A stretch of 64,000 nucleotides of DNA from Myxococcales bacterium (GTDB lineage Bacteria > Myxococcota_A > Polyangia > Palsa-1104 > JAEUJZ01). The DNA lies in the NCBI GenBank assembly GCA_016794365.1, contig JAEUKB010000026.1, forward strand, positions 113,631 to 177,630, given 5' to 3'. Shown one piece after another: positions 53,401 to 59,404 of this stretch. The stretch's first letter is position 1, and every line of letters starts with the position of its first letter. A model generated the notes under the pieces. The model searched no databases. It worked only from the letters and a program-made list of their open reading frames with translations, and was not told the DNA's origin. Both the position numbers and the translations under genes were made by a program.

Positions 53401-54798
53401 GGCTGAAGTCGAGCCCACCGACGAAGCGGGCATCGTCACCGCGACCGGCGCACTGGCGGTTGTAAACGTCTTGAGAGTGCCAAACGCCACACCCTCGCTG
53501 TTCGAGACGACCGCGCAGTAGTAGTACGTCGTCGCTGGTGAAAGACCCGCGATGACCTGGGAATACGACTGCTCGTAGGCATCACTTCCCAGCGAGACAC
53601 CGCCGCTCACCGGAGCGCGCGAGCCAAACTTGTCGTCACATGCGCCGGGATCGGTCGGAGCGTAACGGAACCAGCCCGTGCTCGCCGCGCGGCTGGGATT
53701 GCCCGAGCCATACATCGTCGCCGTGGTGTTCGTCACACTGGATGCAGTCACCGTCGTCGCAGTCGGTGGCGTTGGCGTGGTAAAGGACTGCACCGCGCCC
53801 CACGATGTTCCCAGCGAGTTCGAGGCCAGCGCGCAGTAGTAGTACGTCGTGCCCTGCGTCAGCGTTGCGATGTTCTGGGAAAACGGTGCGTTGCTGGTGC
53901 CCGCGCCAAGCGAGATGCCTCCCGTCGAGGGCGTGCGCCGACCGAAGGTGTCGTTACATGTTCCGGGGCTGGCCGTTCCCAAGCGGAACCAGGCCTTGGT
54001 GGCGTCTCCTCCGGGGTTAGCATAGCCGCTAAGCTGGCCCGTGGTGCGCGTCAGGTTGGTTGCACCGCCGGTCGTCACCGTCGGAGCCATCGCCGGTGCA
54101 GTAAACGACTGAATCGAACCAAACGTCATTCCGTACGAGTTGTTGGCGATCGCGCAGAAGTAGTACGTAACGCCCGGAAGCAGTCCGCTGATGTTCTGGG
54201 AATACGCAATCGGCGCGATGCCTCCACCGACGTTGGTACCGCCGCTAGATGGAGCGCGCGTCCCAAATGCGTCATCACAGATGCCCGGATTGCTGCTGCT
54301 GTAACGGAACCACGCCGTCGTCGCTGCCGCCACCGGATTGGCGGTCCCTTGCAGCGTCGCCGATGCGCTCGTCACGTTCGTCGAGCCAACCGTCACCACC
54401 ACCGGCTTATACGGAATCGTAAACGACTGGATCGATCCCAGCGCCGTGCCATCTGCGTTGGTGACAATCGCGCAGAAGTAATAGGTCGTCCCCTGGGTCA
54501 GTCCCGTCGCTGTGATCGAGTACGGAACCGATGTCGTGCCGATTCCTAAGTCCGTTCCTCCCGCTGTAGGAACGCGCGTTCCGAACGTGTCACTACACGA
54601 TCCAGGATCGGTTGCGCTGTAGCGGAAGTAACCGGTCGATGCCTTGCCGTTGGGCAGACCGACACCGTTTAGGACCACCGATGAGCTGGTGATCCCGGAA
54701 GCAGGCTGTGTGCTCGCCAAAGGAGCCGCAGCAAAGCCGGTGGCCGAAAAACCGAGCAAAAACAAAAGCAGCGCAGCACGAACAATCGCAATCAACAC
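47476..54798 (-). CDS. Giant surface protein with 22 FN3-like Cys-containing modules
   Basis: The product has 2440 residues. A signal peptide (VRAALLLFLLGFSATGFA) is followed by 22 modules of about 105 residues. Each has (A/L)-N-G-x-(A/G)-N-P-N-G, (G/A)WFR(Y/F), a C-(N/D/S)-D-x-FG-x-R segment and T-(T/K)-YYYCA. The two Cys in each module probably form a disulfide. Modules 3-17 form five repeats of a three-module unit (see findings). The C-terminus is GCSFTARRSDSHP, a hydrophobic helix and RRRRRAA, a MYXO-CTERM-like sorting tail. It is likely a surface-anchored adhesin or structural fibre. The start is GTG at 54798, with AGGGG upstream. Confidence 0.88.
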   Translation of the reverse strand: MLIAIVRAALLLFLLGFSATGFAAAPLASTQPASGITSSSVVLNGVGLPNGKASTGYFRYSATDPGSCSDTFGTRVPTAGGTDLGIGTTSVPYSITATGLTQGTTYYFCAIVTNADGTALGSIQSFTIPYKPVVVTVGSTNVTSASATLQGTANPVAAATTAWFRYSSSNPGICDDAFGTRAPSSGGTNVGGGIAPIAYSQNISGLLPGVTYYFCAIANNSYGMTFGSIQSFTAPAMAPTVTTGGATNLTRTTGQLSGYANPGGDATKAWFRLGTASPGTCNDTFGRRTPSTGGISLGAGTSNAPFSQNIATLTQGTTYYYCALASNSLGTSWGAVQSFTTPTPPTATTVTASSVTNTTATMYGSGNPSRAASTGWFRYAPTDPGACDDKFGSRAPVSGGVSLGSDAYEQSYSQVIAGLSPATTYYYCAVVSNSEGVAFGTLKTFTTASAPVAVTMPASSVGSTSAVLNGTGVSNGISSSAWFRYSTSEPASCSDSFGSRAPSSTDINIGSSFSAAPFAQTLSSLQPGTKYYYCALVQNVYGASYGAVQSFTTLPMAPTVNTGSASSVTRVSATLSGYGNPGGDATTGWFRYSTVSPGACNDSFGTRAPAMAGSALGSGSGNVSFSQTITGLAAATTYYYCALASNSSGVVFGSVQSFVTPSSPTVVTGIATNITTSSATINGVGNPNRASTVGWFRYSTTDPGTCDDKFGSRVPLSGGYNLGSDIYDQSFSQSITGLSGGATYYYCAIVSSSEGVAYGIVRSLTTSGIPAATTNAATSISSNAAMLNGAGGPNGASAVGWFRYSTVNPGTCNDSFGSRAPTSSGTNLGAGTAVVPFAQSVSGLLPGTKYFYCAIVNNTYGDGYGAIQTFSTPAMAPTVNTGSPGSMSMSAGTLTGYGNPGGDATTAWFRFGTASPGTCNDTFGTRAPATGGSALGAGSSNVSFSQAISGLAPATTYYYCALASNSMGQALGTVQTFVTPSAPTAVTAGVSSLTNTSATLSGIGTPNRAYATGWFRYSTTNPGACDDKFGSRAPVTGGSGLGSDIYAQSYSQNITGLSPATTYYYCAIVSSSEGTAFGALLSFTTATSPTATTVAATGISSNSATLRGEGTPNGASSSGWFRYSTANPGACSDSFGNRAPTSSATGLGAGTSAAPFANSISSLQPGATYYYCAIVENSYGISYGAILSFTTPPTAPTVNTSGASSLTMTTGVLSGYGNPGGDATTGWFRFGTASPGTCNDSFGTRAPATGGSALGSGTSNVSFSQPITGLAPATTYYYCAIASNSSGTVFGTVQSFITPSTPTAVTTGANSLTNTSATLNGQGNPNRAYATGWFRYSITNPMTCDDKFGSRAPLSGGIGLGSDIYDQPFSQNIAGLSPATTYYYCAIVSSSEGIAYGAVRSFTTASPATATTVAVSSASSSTATLRGEGTPNGASASGWFRYSTANPGICNDGFGSRAPSSSSVGLGAGAASVPYAQSVSGLLPGTTYYYCAIVENGYGMGYGAVLSFTTPVTAATVVTSSASSLTMTTGVLSGYANPGGDATVGWFRFDSVSPGTCNDSFGTRAPAMGGTALGSGTSNVSFSQPITGLTRATTYYYCAIAANSSGTAWGAVQTFITPSTPTVVTTPANSITTSSAVLNGAGNPNRASATGWFRYSTTNPGACDDKFGSRAPVTGGSSLGSDIYDQPFSQNIAGLSPAMTYYYCAIAASSEGIAFGALLSFTTSAPATATTTTPASVGPTTATLTGTGNPNGAAATGWFRYSTVNPGTCNDTFGTRTPTSSGTNLGAGMSAVAFGQPITGLQPGLTYYYCAIVNNSYGMGLGAVLSFTTPPGPPSVTTDSASGIVTNLYGSANPNGATATGWFRIATSSPGTCNDTFGTRVPNMGGSALGGGSSVVSYSQPAPTLVPGTTYYYCAIASNSVGTSFGTIRSFTAPMAPTVATMAATPVTATTATLNGSSNPNGNSTIGWFRYSTSSPGTCNDVFGTRAPVASGTSLGSGSGATPFAESISGLSPSTTYYFCAIALSAFGTAYGSVLSFTTPPSSSFTKPSPSGGSAIVAQDSKVSTLAASEIVTDSAILHGSATPRGVEMSGWFRYSTTAPKGCSDTFGVRAPHNGATALGTGDKPVRFSQALSGLEPGTTYYYCAIGSGSDGTSFGEVLSLTTNPSSPAVVTSPPSDVSVSSATLFALVNPRGDATTVWFRYDVTRPESCSDSFGLRAATTQSVGSTARPVVVSAPVADLARGETYYYCAIAQNAYGTTLGDIVRFIPGTSAPTVVTEQPAAVDAQVATVAATVYENGSEAAVWFRVGETEPSVCDESFGTRVSAQKGAAGGEVLGPDGQSQAGSAGYVSIGLSGLRPSTTYYYCAVASNMGGVQFGKVRSLTTLAPPPELGTVTTKVEPVEASTGCSFTARRSDSHPLAALLLIPLVLLPLARRRRRAA

Positions 54799-55115
54799 GA
54801 TGGCACCCCTGAAAAACGATCACCTACATTACGCAAAAGAAATTTTCGAGTCGAACAAAAACAACGCACAAACCATCACACAGCATAAACATCAAACAAT
54901 TCGCTACATTCGCTCTGTTTCATCGCCATTTAATTGCCACACAAATATCGCAGAGAAGCCATGGAAACCACACCGATTTTCCGCATAGCTCGTCGTCAGT
55001 TCTCGCAGCGGCTTCTCCGAGGTGGTTGAACCATCACAAGCGCCCTTTCTACGCGCGCCAGATCGCTTCCAGGCCGCGTATAGTGGCCGCCTGCACGCAC
55101 GGGAGAAAAAAAACC
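54799..55115. promoter_or_regulatory. AT-rich divergent intergenic region
   Basis: This 317-bp gap lies between the giant surface protein gene (leftward) and the methyltransferase-like gene (rightward). The first 170 bp are clearly AT-rich compared with the flanks, with runs such as AAGAAATTTT and CAACAATT-like segments, as expected for divergent promoters. I see no RNA gene or conserved ORF and could not assign a definite -10/-35 pair. Confidence 0.4.
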
Positions 55116-55838
55116 ATGGCACAGCACGCTGCGCCCGCCTGGGCCGTCTGGATGCGAACACTGACCACTTGGCTGTCGGAAGACATCGGCGGAGGGCCTC
55201 GGCCTTGGAAGCTGGCCTGGATTGTGAACTTCCAAAAAGGCGGAACCTTCCTGTTTCTGGGTGCGCTCTTGGCGTACTACCGAAATCAGACGACCGCTGC
55301 GTGGATCTATCTGGCGATGCACGGAACGTATGGGCTCGTCTGGCTGCTCAAGGACTTGGCCTTTCCAGATGCCAACTGGCAAAAGCGCGTCACGCTGCTT
55401 GGTGGTGTCAACGCATTTGCGCTGGTGCTCGGTCCTTATTGGTCGTTTGGCTGGCTGCTGATATCCCGAAACACGACACCGAATTATCCGCTTCCGGCAC
55501 ACATTTGGTATTGTCTGTGCATCAGCTTATGTACATTTGGCAGCGTGCTGATGATTGCCGCAGATGCGCAGAAGTATTTCACATTGCGACACAAGCGTGG
55601 GCTCATCACCGATGGCCTACATCGCTACATCCGACATCCCAACTACCTGGGCGAGATGATGATCTACGGCAGCTTTGCTCTGATGAGCTGGCACTGGTTT
55701 CCGCCGCTCGTGCTGGCCTGGGTGTGGCTGCTTTTGTTCGCGGTGAACATGGTCACCAAGGAAGCCAGCATGTCGCGTCATCCCGAGTGGGCCGACTACA
55801 AGCAGCGGACGTGGTGGCTGATTCCTTTTATCCTGTAG
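55116..55838 (+). CDS. ICMT/DUF1295-like membrane methyltransferase-family protein
   Basis: The product has 240 residues and five to six membrane helices. The C-terminal signature GLITDGLHRYIRHPNYLGEM with a following E-(A)-x-(L/M) region is the catalytic/SAM-binding pattern shared by isoprenylcysteine carboxyl methyltransferase, NnrU and the DUF1295 (steroid 5-alpha reductase-like) family. It probably methylates or reduces a lipid-like substrate in the membrane. The ATG at 55116 follows GGGAG. The next gene starts 7 bp after its stop, so the two form an operon. Confidence 0.8.
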   Translation: MAQHAAPAWAVWMRTLTTWLSEDIGGGPRPWKLAWIVNFQKGGTFLFLGALLAYYRNQTTAAWIYLAMHGTYGLVWLLKDLAFPDANWQKRVTLLGGVNAFALVLGPYWSFGWLLISRNTTPNYPLPAHIWYCLCISLCTFGSVLMIAADAQKYFTLRHKRGLITDGLHRYIRHPNYLGEMMIYGSFALMSWHWFPPLVLAWVWLLLFAVNMVTKEASMSRHPEWADYKQRTWWLIPFIL

Positions 55839-55844
55839 TGCGCA

Positions 55845-56435
55845 ATGCAGCGGCATCTGATCCTGCCTGCGCAAGGGAAGCTCCTGATCAGCACCGATGT
55901 CCACGGAAACGAAGAGGACATCGCTACGCTGGAAGCGATCTTTGTCGCGCTGCGTGCGCAGGATCCGCAGACCCACTGGGTGATTCTGGGCGATGTGGTG
56001 CATGCTCCAGATGAAGCGTCTCGTCGAGAAAATCCCGATCTATACGACTATCCAGATGGCTCGATGCAGATTGTGGATCGCATCTTGATCCAGCAGCGCG
56101 CGCACCCCGGACACGTTCACTTTGTGCTTGGGAATCACGATCACGGACATGTTGGGGGTCCGCACACTGCCAAGTTCTATCCCGATGAAGTGGCAGCGCT
56201 GGAATCCAGGCTCCGTCCCGACGAGCGCCAGCGACTTCACACCCTGTTTTGTTCCGCGCTGTTTGCGGTCGCAGCCCCATGCGGAGTCCTGCTCACCCAT
56301 GGAGCCCCCGATGACTCGCTCCACGATCTGCGTACACTCGATGAGACGCCGCTGGACATCCTACAGATGACAGGTCCGCAGCTACGGATGATGCGTACGC
56401 TGCTTACCAGCTACGGACAGTCCGAACGCTCTTAA
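55845..56435 (+). CDS. Calcineurin-like metallophosphoesterase, probably 3'-truncated
   Basis: The product has 196 residues. Metal-site motifs present are STDVHGN (D-x-H), ILGDVVH (GD), LGNHDHG (GNHD) and LTHGAP (H). The final G-H-x-H motif that completes the two-metal site in this family is absent, and the protein stops shortly after an LLTSYGQ segment at SERS. The missing end and the recombinase gene that begins 200 bp downstream suggest that an integrated element removed the 3' part. If so it is a broken gene; an intact short variant is the alternative. Confidence 0.7.
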   Translation: MQRHLILPAQGKLLISTDVHGNEEDIATLEAIFVALRAQDPQTHWVILGDVVHAPDEASRRENPDLYDYPDGSMQIVDRILIQQRAHPGHVHFVLGNHDHGHVGGPHTAKFYPDEVAALESRLRPDERQRLHTLFCSALFAVAAPCGVLLTHGAPDDSLHDLRTLDETPLDILQMTGPQLRMMRTLLTSYGQSERS

Positions 56436-56631
56436 CCATTACAACACTCCAAAACAGGAGTGAATGCAATGGGAATACAAAGACTGACAGGAGCGCTGAA
56501 AAGCGAGTCATGGGAGACGGTACGCAGAGGCGAGCGGTGGCACTACAGAATCCTACATAGATATATTCATATTGTTTGCTGCTCGGATAAGAGGATAAAA
56601 TCTGCACAGGCTCATTTTGTGGGGGGGCATC

Positions 56632-57597
56632 ATGCGTAAGTCAGGAGGGGCGCAGGGAATCGGGGGGAGACTCCGAGCGGTTGGGTACGTTCGGGTTAGT
56701 ACAGACCAGCAAGCCATGGAGGGCGTGAGCTTGGATGCCCAGCAGGTCCGGATCCGGGCTCACTGCGTCAGCCAGGACATCGAGCTGGTCGATATCGTGA
56801 TCGATGAGGGATTTTCGGCCAAGTCCCTCGAACGGCCTGGGATCAAGAGGGCGCTGGCGATGCTGGCCAGCAATCAGGCCAACGCGCTGGTCGTCGTCAA
56901 GCTCGATCGGCTCACGCGGAGTGTGAAGGATCTCGGATTCCTGTGCGATTCCTACTTTCGGGAGGGACTCCCATACTCGCTGCTGTCCGTCAGTGATTCG
57001 ATCGATACGCGGTCGGCGAGTGGCAAGCTGATGCTGAACGTGCTGATGTCGGTCGCACAGTGGGAACGGGAGGCGATCAGCGAGCGCACTCAGGAAGCGA
57101 TGAACGAGCTGAAGCGGCGCGGAGTGCGGATGGGGGGCGCTCCCTATGGATGGCAGTACACGAAGGAGCCCGACGAGCACGGACGGCGGAACATCGTGAT
57201 TCATCCCAGCGAACAGAAGGTCATCCAGCGCATCTGCGCCATGCACAGGGATGGGCTGAGCGTGCTCGACATCGCGAAGAGACTGACTGCGGACGGGGTA
57301 CGTCCGCGTGGTACGGAGTGGGAACGCCCGACTCTGTATCGAATCCTAGAACGCGCTGGACTCCTGACTCTGCCGCGTCGGCCCAAGAAGGAGAGCGGAG
57401 ATGGTCCGAAGAAGCAAGGACCGACCCGAGACAAGACGATCGCGATCAAGCAGGCGCACACGCTGCGCGCACAAGGTCTAAGCCTGCGCCAGATCGGCGA
57501 AAAGCTGCGGAAGGACAAAATCCTCCCCGCCCGTGGCGAAGTCTGGCACGCCGCGAGCGTGCTGGATCTGCTGCGGCACGGCGCAAGCACGGGTTAG
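56632..57597 (+). CDS. Serine recombinase (resolvase/invertase superfamily)
   Basis: The product has 321 residues. The catalytic domain starts with AVGYVRVSTDQQ, where Ser23 is the nucleophile, and has the YxKxDR-type VVVKLDRLTRS segment and the GKLMLNVLMSVAQWERE E helix. The recombinase domain follows (GGAPYGWQYTKEPDEHGRRN, then NIVIHPSEQKVIQRI) and a C-terminal helix-turn-helix-like basic region (LSLRQIGEKLRKDKI). At 321 residues it is shorter than typical large serine integrases and lacks the long zinc/coiled-coil tail. It probably mobilises the island that begins at about 56.4 kb. The ATG at 56632 is preceded by a G-rich run; TTG at 56617 is also in frame. Confidence 0.9.
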   Translation: MRKSGGAQGIGGRLRAVGYVRVSTDQQAMEGVSLDAQQVRIRAHCVSQDIELVDIVIDEGFSAKSLERPGIKRALAMLASNQANALVVVKLDRLTRSVKDLGFLCDSYFREGLPYSLLSVSDSIDTRSASGKLMLNVLMSVAQWEREAISERTQEAMNELKRRGVRMGGAPYGWQYTKEPDEHGRRNIVIHPSEQKVIQRICAMHRDGLSVLDIAKRLTADGVRPRGTEWERPTLYRILERAGLLTLPRRPKKESGDGPKKQGPTRDKTIAIKQAHTLRAQGLSLRQIGEKLRKDKILPARGEVWHAASVLDLLRHGASTG

Positions 57598-57749
57598 GGA
57601 GAAAACAAGGGGGCGACGTTACAACCGGCTGCCATTTGGACCGAGTTCCCGATTGAGCGTGATACAATTGGGCGGTTGCGATTCTAGATGATACAGCGGG
57701 GCCGGAGCGCGGTCGATGAGCGGATCGGTTAGGCCAGAGGAGTGAACGG

Positions 57750-58073
57750 ATGGACAGCACGGACTACATTGGGCTTCGTCTGATGATCGCGTCTAAACCT
57801 GAAAATTCTCCGGAAAGCGAAAGCGAGAAGAAACTCCTCATCAATGTCCTCGATCGTGTCCGACAGCAGTTTGCCATTACTCGTGAAGAGTCGTGGCCCG
57901 GCTTGCGAATCGCGCTTGTCAGGGCTGGCGACGCTGGTGAGGAGTTTGAACGGAAACTCCAGGCTTTCACCAAAGAAGTGGATACGAAACTGAGCTGCCA
58001 AATTGTCCATGCGAGAGTCAGACCAGGCGATCTTGGGGTGGAGATCTTCCGTCACTCAGCACTGCAAGAGTAA
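57750..58073 (+). CDS. Small protein of unknown function in the island
   Basis: The product has 107 residues, compact, with mixed alpha/beta character (DSTDYIGLRLMIASKPEN, WPGLRIALVRAGDAGEEFER, SCQIVHARVRPGDLGVEIF). I recognise no family. The ATG at 57750 is preceded by AGAGGAG at good spacing, which makes it a credible gene. It lies between the serine recombinase and the convergent response-regulator-nuclease gene. The fold-like pattern of alternating strands would fit a small effector-associated or signalling domain, but this is only an impression. Confidence 0.55.
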   Translation: MDSTDYIGLRLMIASKPENSPESESEKKLLINVLDRVRQQFAITREESWPGLRIALVRAGDAGEEFERKLQAFTKEVDTKLSCQIVHARVRPGDLGVEIFRHSALQE

Positions 58074-58457
58074 AGTCTCCCCGCTGAAACGTCCCCTGGC
58101 GCTGACCAGCAGACCGCGTGCCGCCCTAAACGCCCTCATGGAAACCAGCGTACCGCTGACCTACGGGAGAGGGGAAGCCGCATCCAGACAAGGGACATTT
58201 CTCGTCTTCACCGACTTCAATCGATGGCCGCACAAGTCGGTAACCGTCTGGCGTAACCTCTTCGATGCCGTCGGAGAATCAAGGGCGGCTCAGTCGAACA
58301 CGGCCCGGACCAGGGAACCAAACCACCGGTTGTTCTTTCTGCCCTCCATCGTTGAAGCAGCCACACGGGCACCCTGGCCATCTTTCGATACGTCCACAGC
58401 CACCCACAAGCAATCGGCTGAATAAGGCCCCCTTCGCTTTGAGCAACGGCCCCCCCG
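58074..58457. other. Gap without a supported gene
   Basis: About 380 bp lie between the small island gene and the end of the response-regulator gene. A plus-strand frame (58003-58425) is open here, but it overlaps the previous gene, lacks a ribosome site and shows no recognisable motif, so I do not call it. I see no RNA gene. Confidence 0.4.
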
Positions 58458-58480
58458 GGAGCGTACGAACGCTACGCTCC
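58458..58480. terminator. Hairpin overlapping the response-regulator-nuclease stop codon
   Basis: GGAGCGTA (58458-58465) pairs perfectly with TACGCTCC (58473-58480) across a 7-nt loop. The stop codon of the minus-strand gene (58472-58474) lies at the stem edge, and the stem is followed by a C-run on that strand (GGGGGG on the plus strand side). It may be a terminator or attenuator. There is no T-run. Confidence 0.4.
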
Positions 58481-59404
58481 GCTGACCACGGCCCGGCGAA
58501 TAAGTTCCTTGAGTACCTGATTGCGCTTCTCCGACCCCCCCGCACGCACCAGTTGCTCTAGCTCATCCTTGGCCAGCAGAATAATGACCACATCAGACTC
58601 GCTGTGTTTCAACAGCGTCGTCTCGACCCCAGCGGTGAAACCATAGGGGGCCACAAAGAACCCGAGCTTGCATCGTCCTCGCCGGGTTTGCAGTTTCTCT
58701 CGCAGCCAGACGACTTCTTTGGGATCTACTTTTGATGTCCAATTTTTGCATTCGACCAAGAAGTAGCTCGACTCTTTCCGCCAGATTTCATCCGTGGAAC
58801 CGTTCTCAACGACCAAGTCGATCTCTTCATTGCTACTCCGCTGGTTCGGAAAAGTATTCTCGAATCCGGGAATGGAACGCCACATGATCAGCAGCAGTTC
58901 CTCCAGCCGAGTTCCCTTCTGATGGCGATCCGTCTCCCGCTGCACCTCATCCCACAGCTTCACGATCTCGGATTCACGCGCCCCGTTTGTAAGCGAAGCA
59001 ATCCGTGCTTCACGAGCAGGCTCTAGTGCATTGCGAATCTTCGCCAGAAGGAGCGCATAGAAAACGCCAAAGTCTGTTTTCTCCACATAGTCATAGGCAC
59101 CATTGTGGAATGCTCTCTCTACGGATGCGGCATCGGCGTATGCAGTAATGATGATCGGCTTAATCGTCGGAGCTCGATCAAGCACTTTGCCAAGAGAATC
59201 GATTCCAACATCAGCGCCATACTGTCCATCAAGCTTCAGATCGAGGATCGCCACATCAAAGCGTTTGTTCTCGAGCAAGGTTAATGCGGCGGCTATGTTG
59301 TTCACGGAGCGCACTGCATCACCCTGCGCCGTCAATCGCTCCACCAGCATGGCGTTAAACGCTGGATCATCATCTACCACCAAGATACGGGCAACCGCTC
59401 TCAT
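58472..59404 (-). CDS. Response regulator fused to a PD-(D/E)XK (Mrr-like) nuclease domain
   Basis: The product has 310 residues. Residues 1-125 are a receiver domain: acidic cluster DDD (11-13), phospho-acceptor Asp55 in VAILDLKLDG, Thr87 in IIITAYAD and Lys109 in DYVEKTDFG. Residues about 160-290 match a restriction-endonuclease-like fold: GTRLEELLLIMWRSIPGF, then NEEIDLVVENG (Asp196) and YFLVECKNW (Glu218-x-Lys220). DNA cleavage by phosphorylated regulator is the simplest reading, so the output would be nuclease activity rather than transcription. It overlaps the kinase gene by 4 bp (ATGA). Domain fusions like this are rare; defence is inferred, not shown. Confidence 0.85.
   Translation of the reverse strand: MRAVARILVVDDDPAFNAMLVERLTAQGDAVRSVNNIAAALTLLENKRFDVAILDLKLDGQYGADVGIDSLGKVLDRAPTIKPIIITAYADAASVERAFHNGAYDYVEKTDFGVFYALLLAKIRNALEPAREARIASLTNGARESEIVKLWDEVQRETDRHQKGTRLEELLLIMWRSIPGFENTFPNQRSSNEEIDLVVENGSTDEIWRKESSYFLVECKNWTSKVDPKEVVWLREKLQTRRGRCKLGFFVAPYGFTAGVETTLLKHSESDVVIILLAKDELEQLVRAGGSEKRNQVLKELIRRAVVSGA

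Noticed and set aside
47829..54549. Many long frames on the opposite strand and shifted frames of the giant repeat gene
   Set aside because: They are mirror products of a GC-rich repetitive gene, with periodic Arg/Ala-rich sequence and no motifs or ribosome sites.
58003..58425. Plus-strand 140-codon frame after the small island gene
   Set aside because: It overlaps the previous gene by about 70 bp, has no ribosome site and shows no family-like segments.
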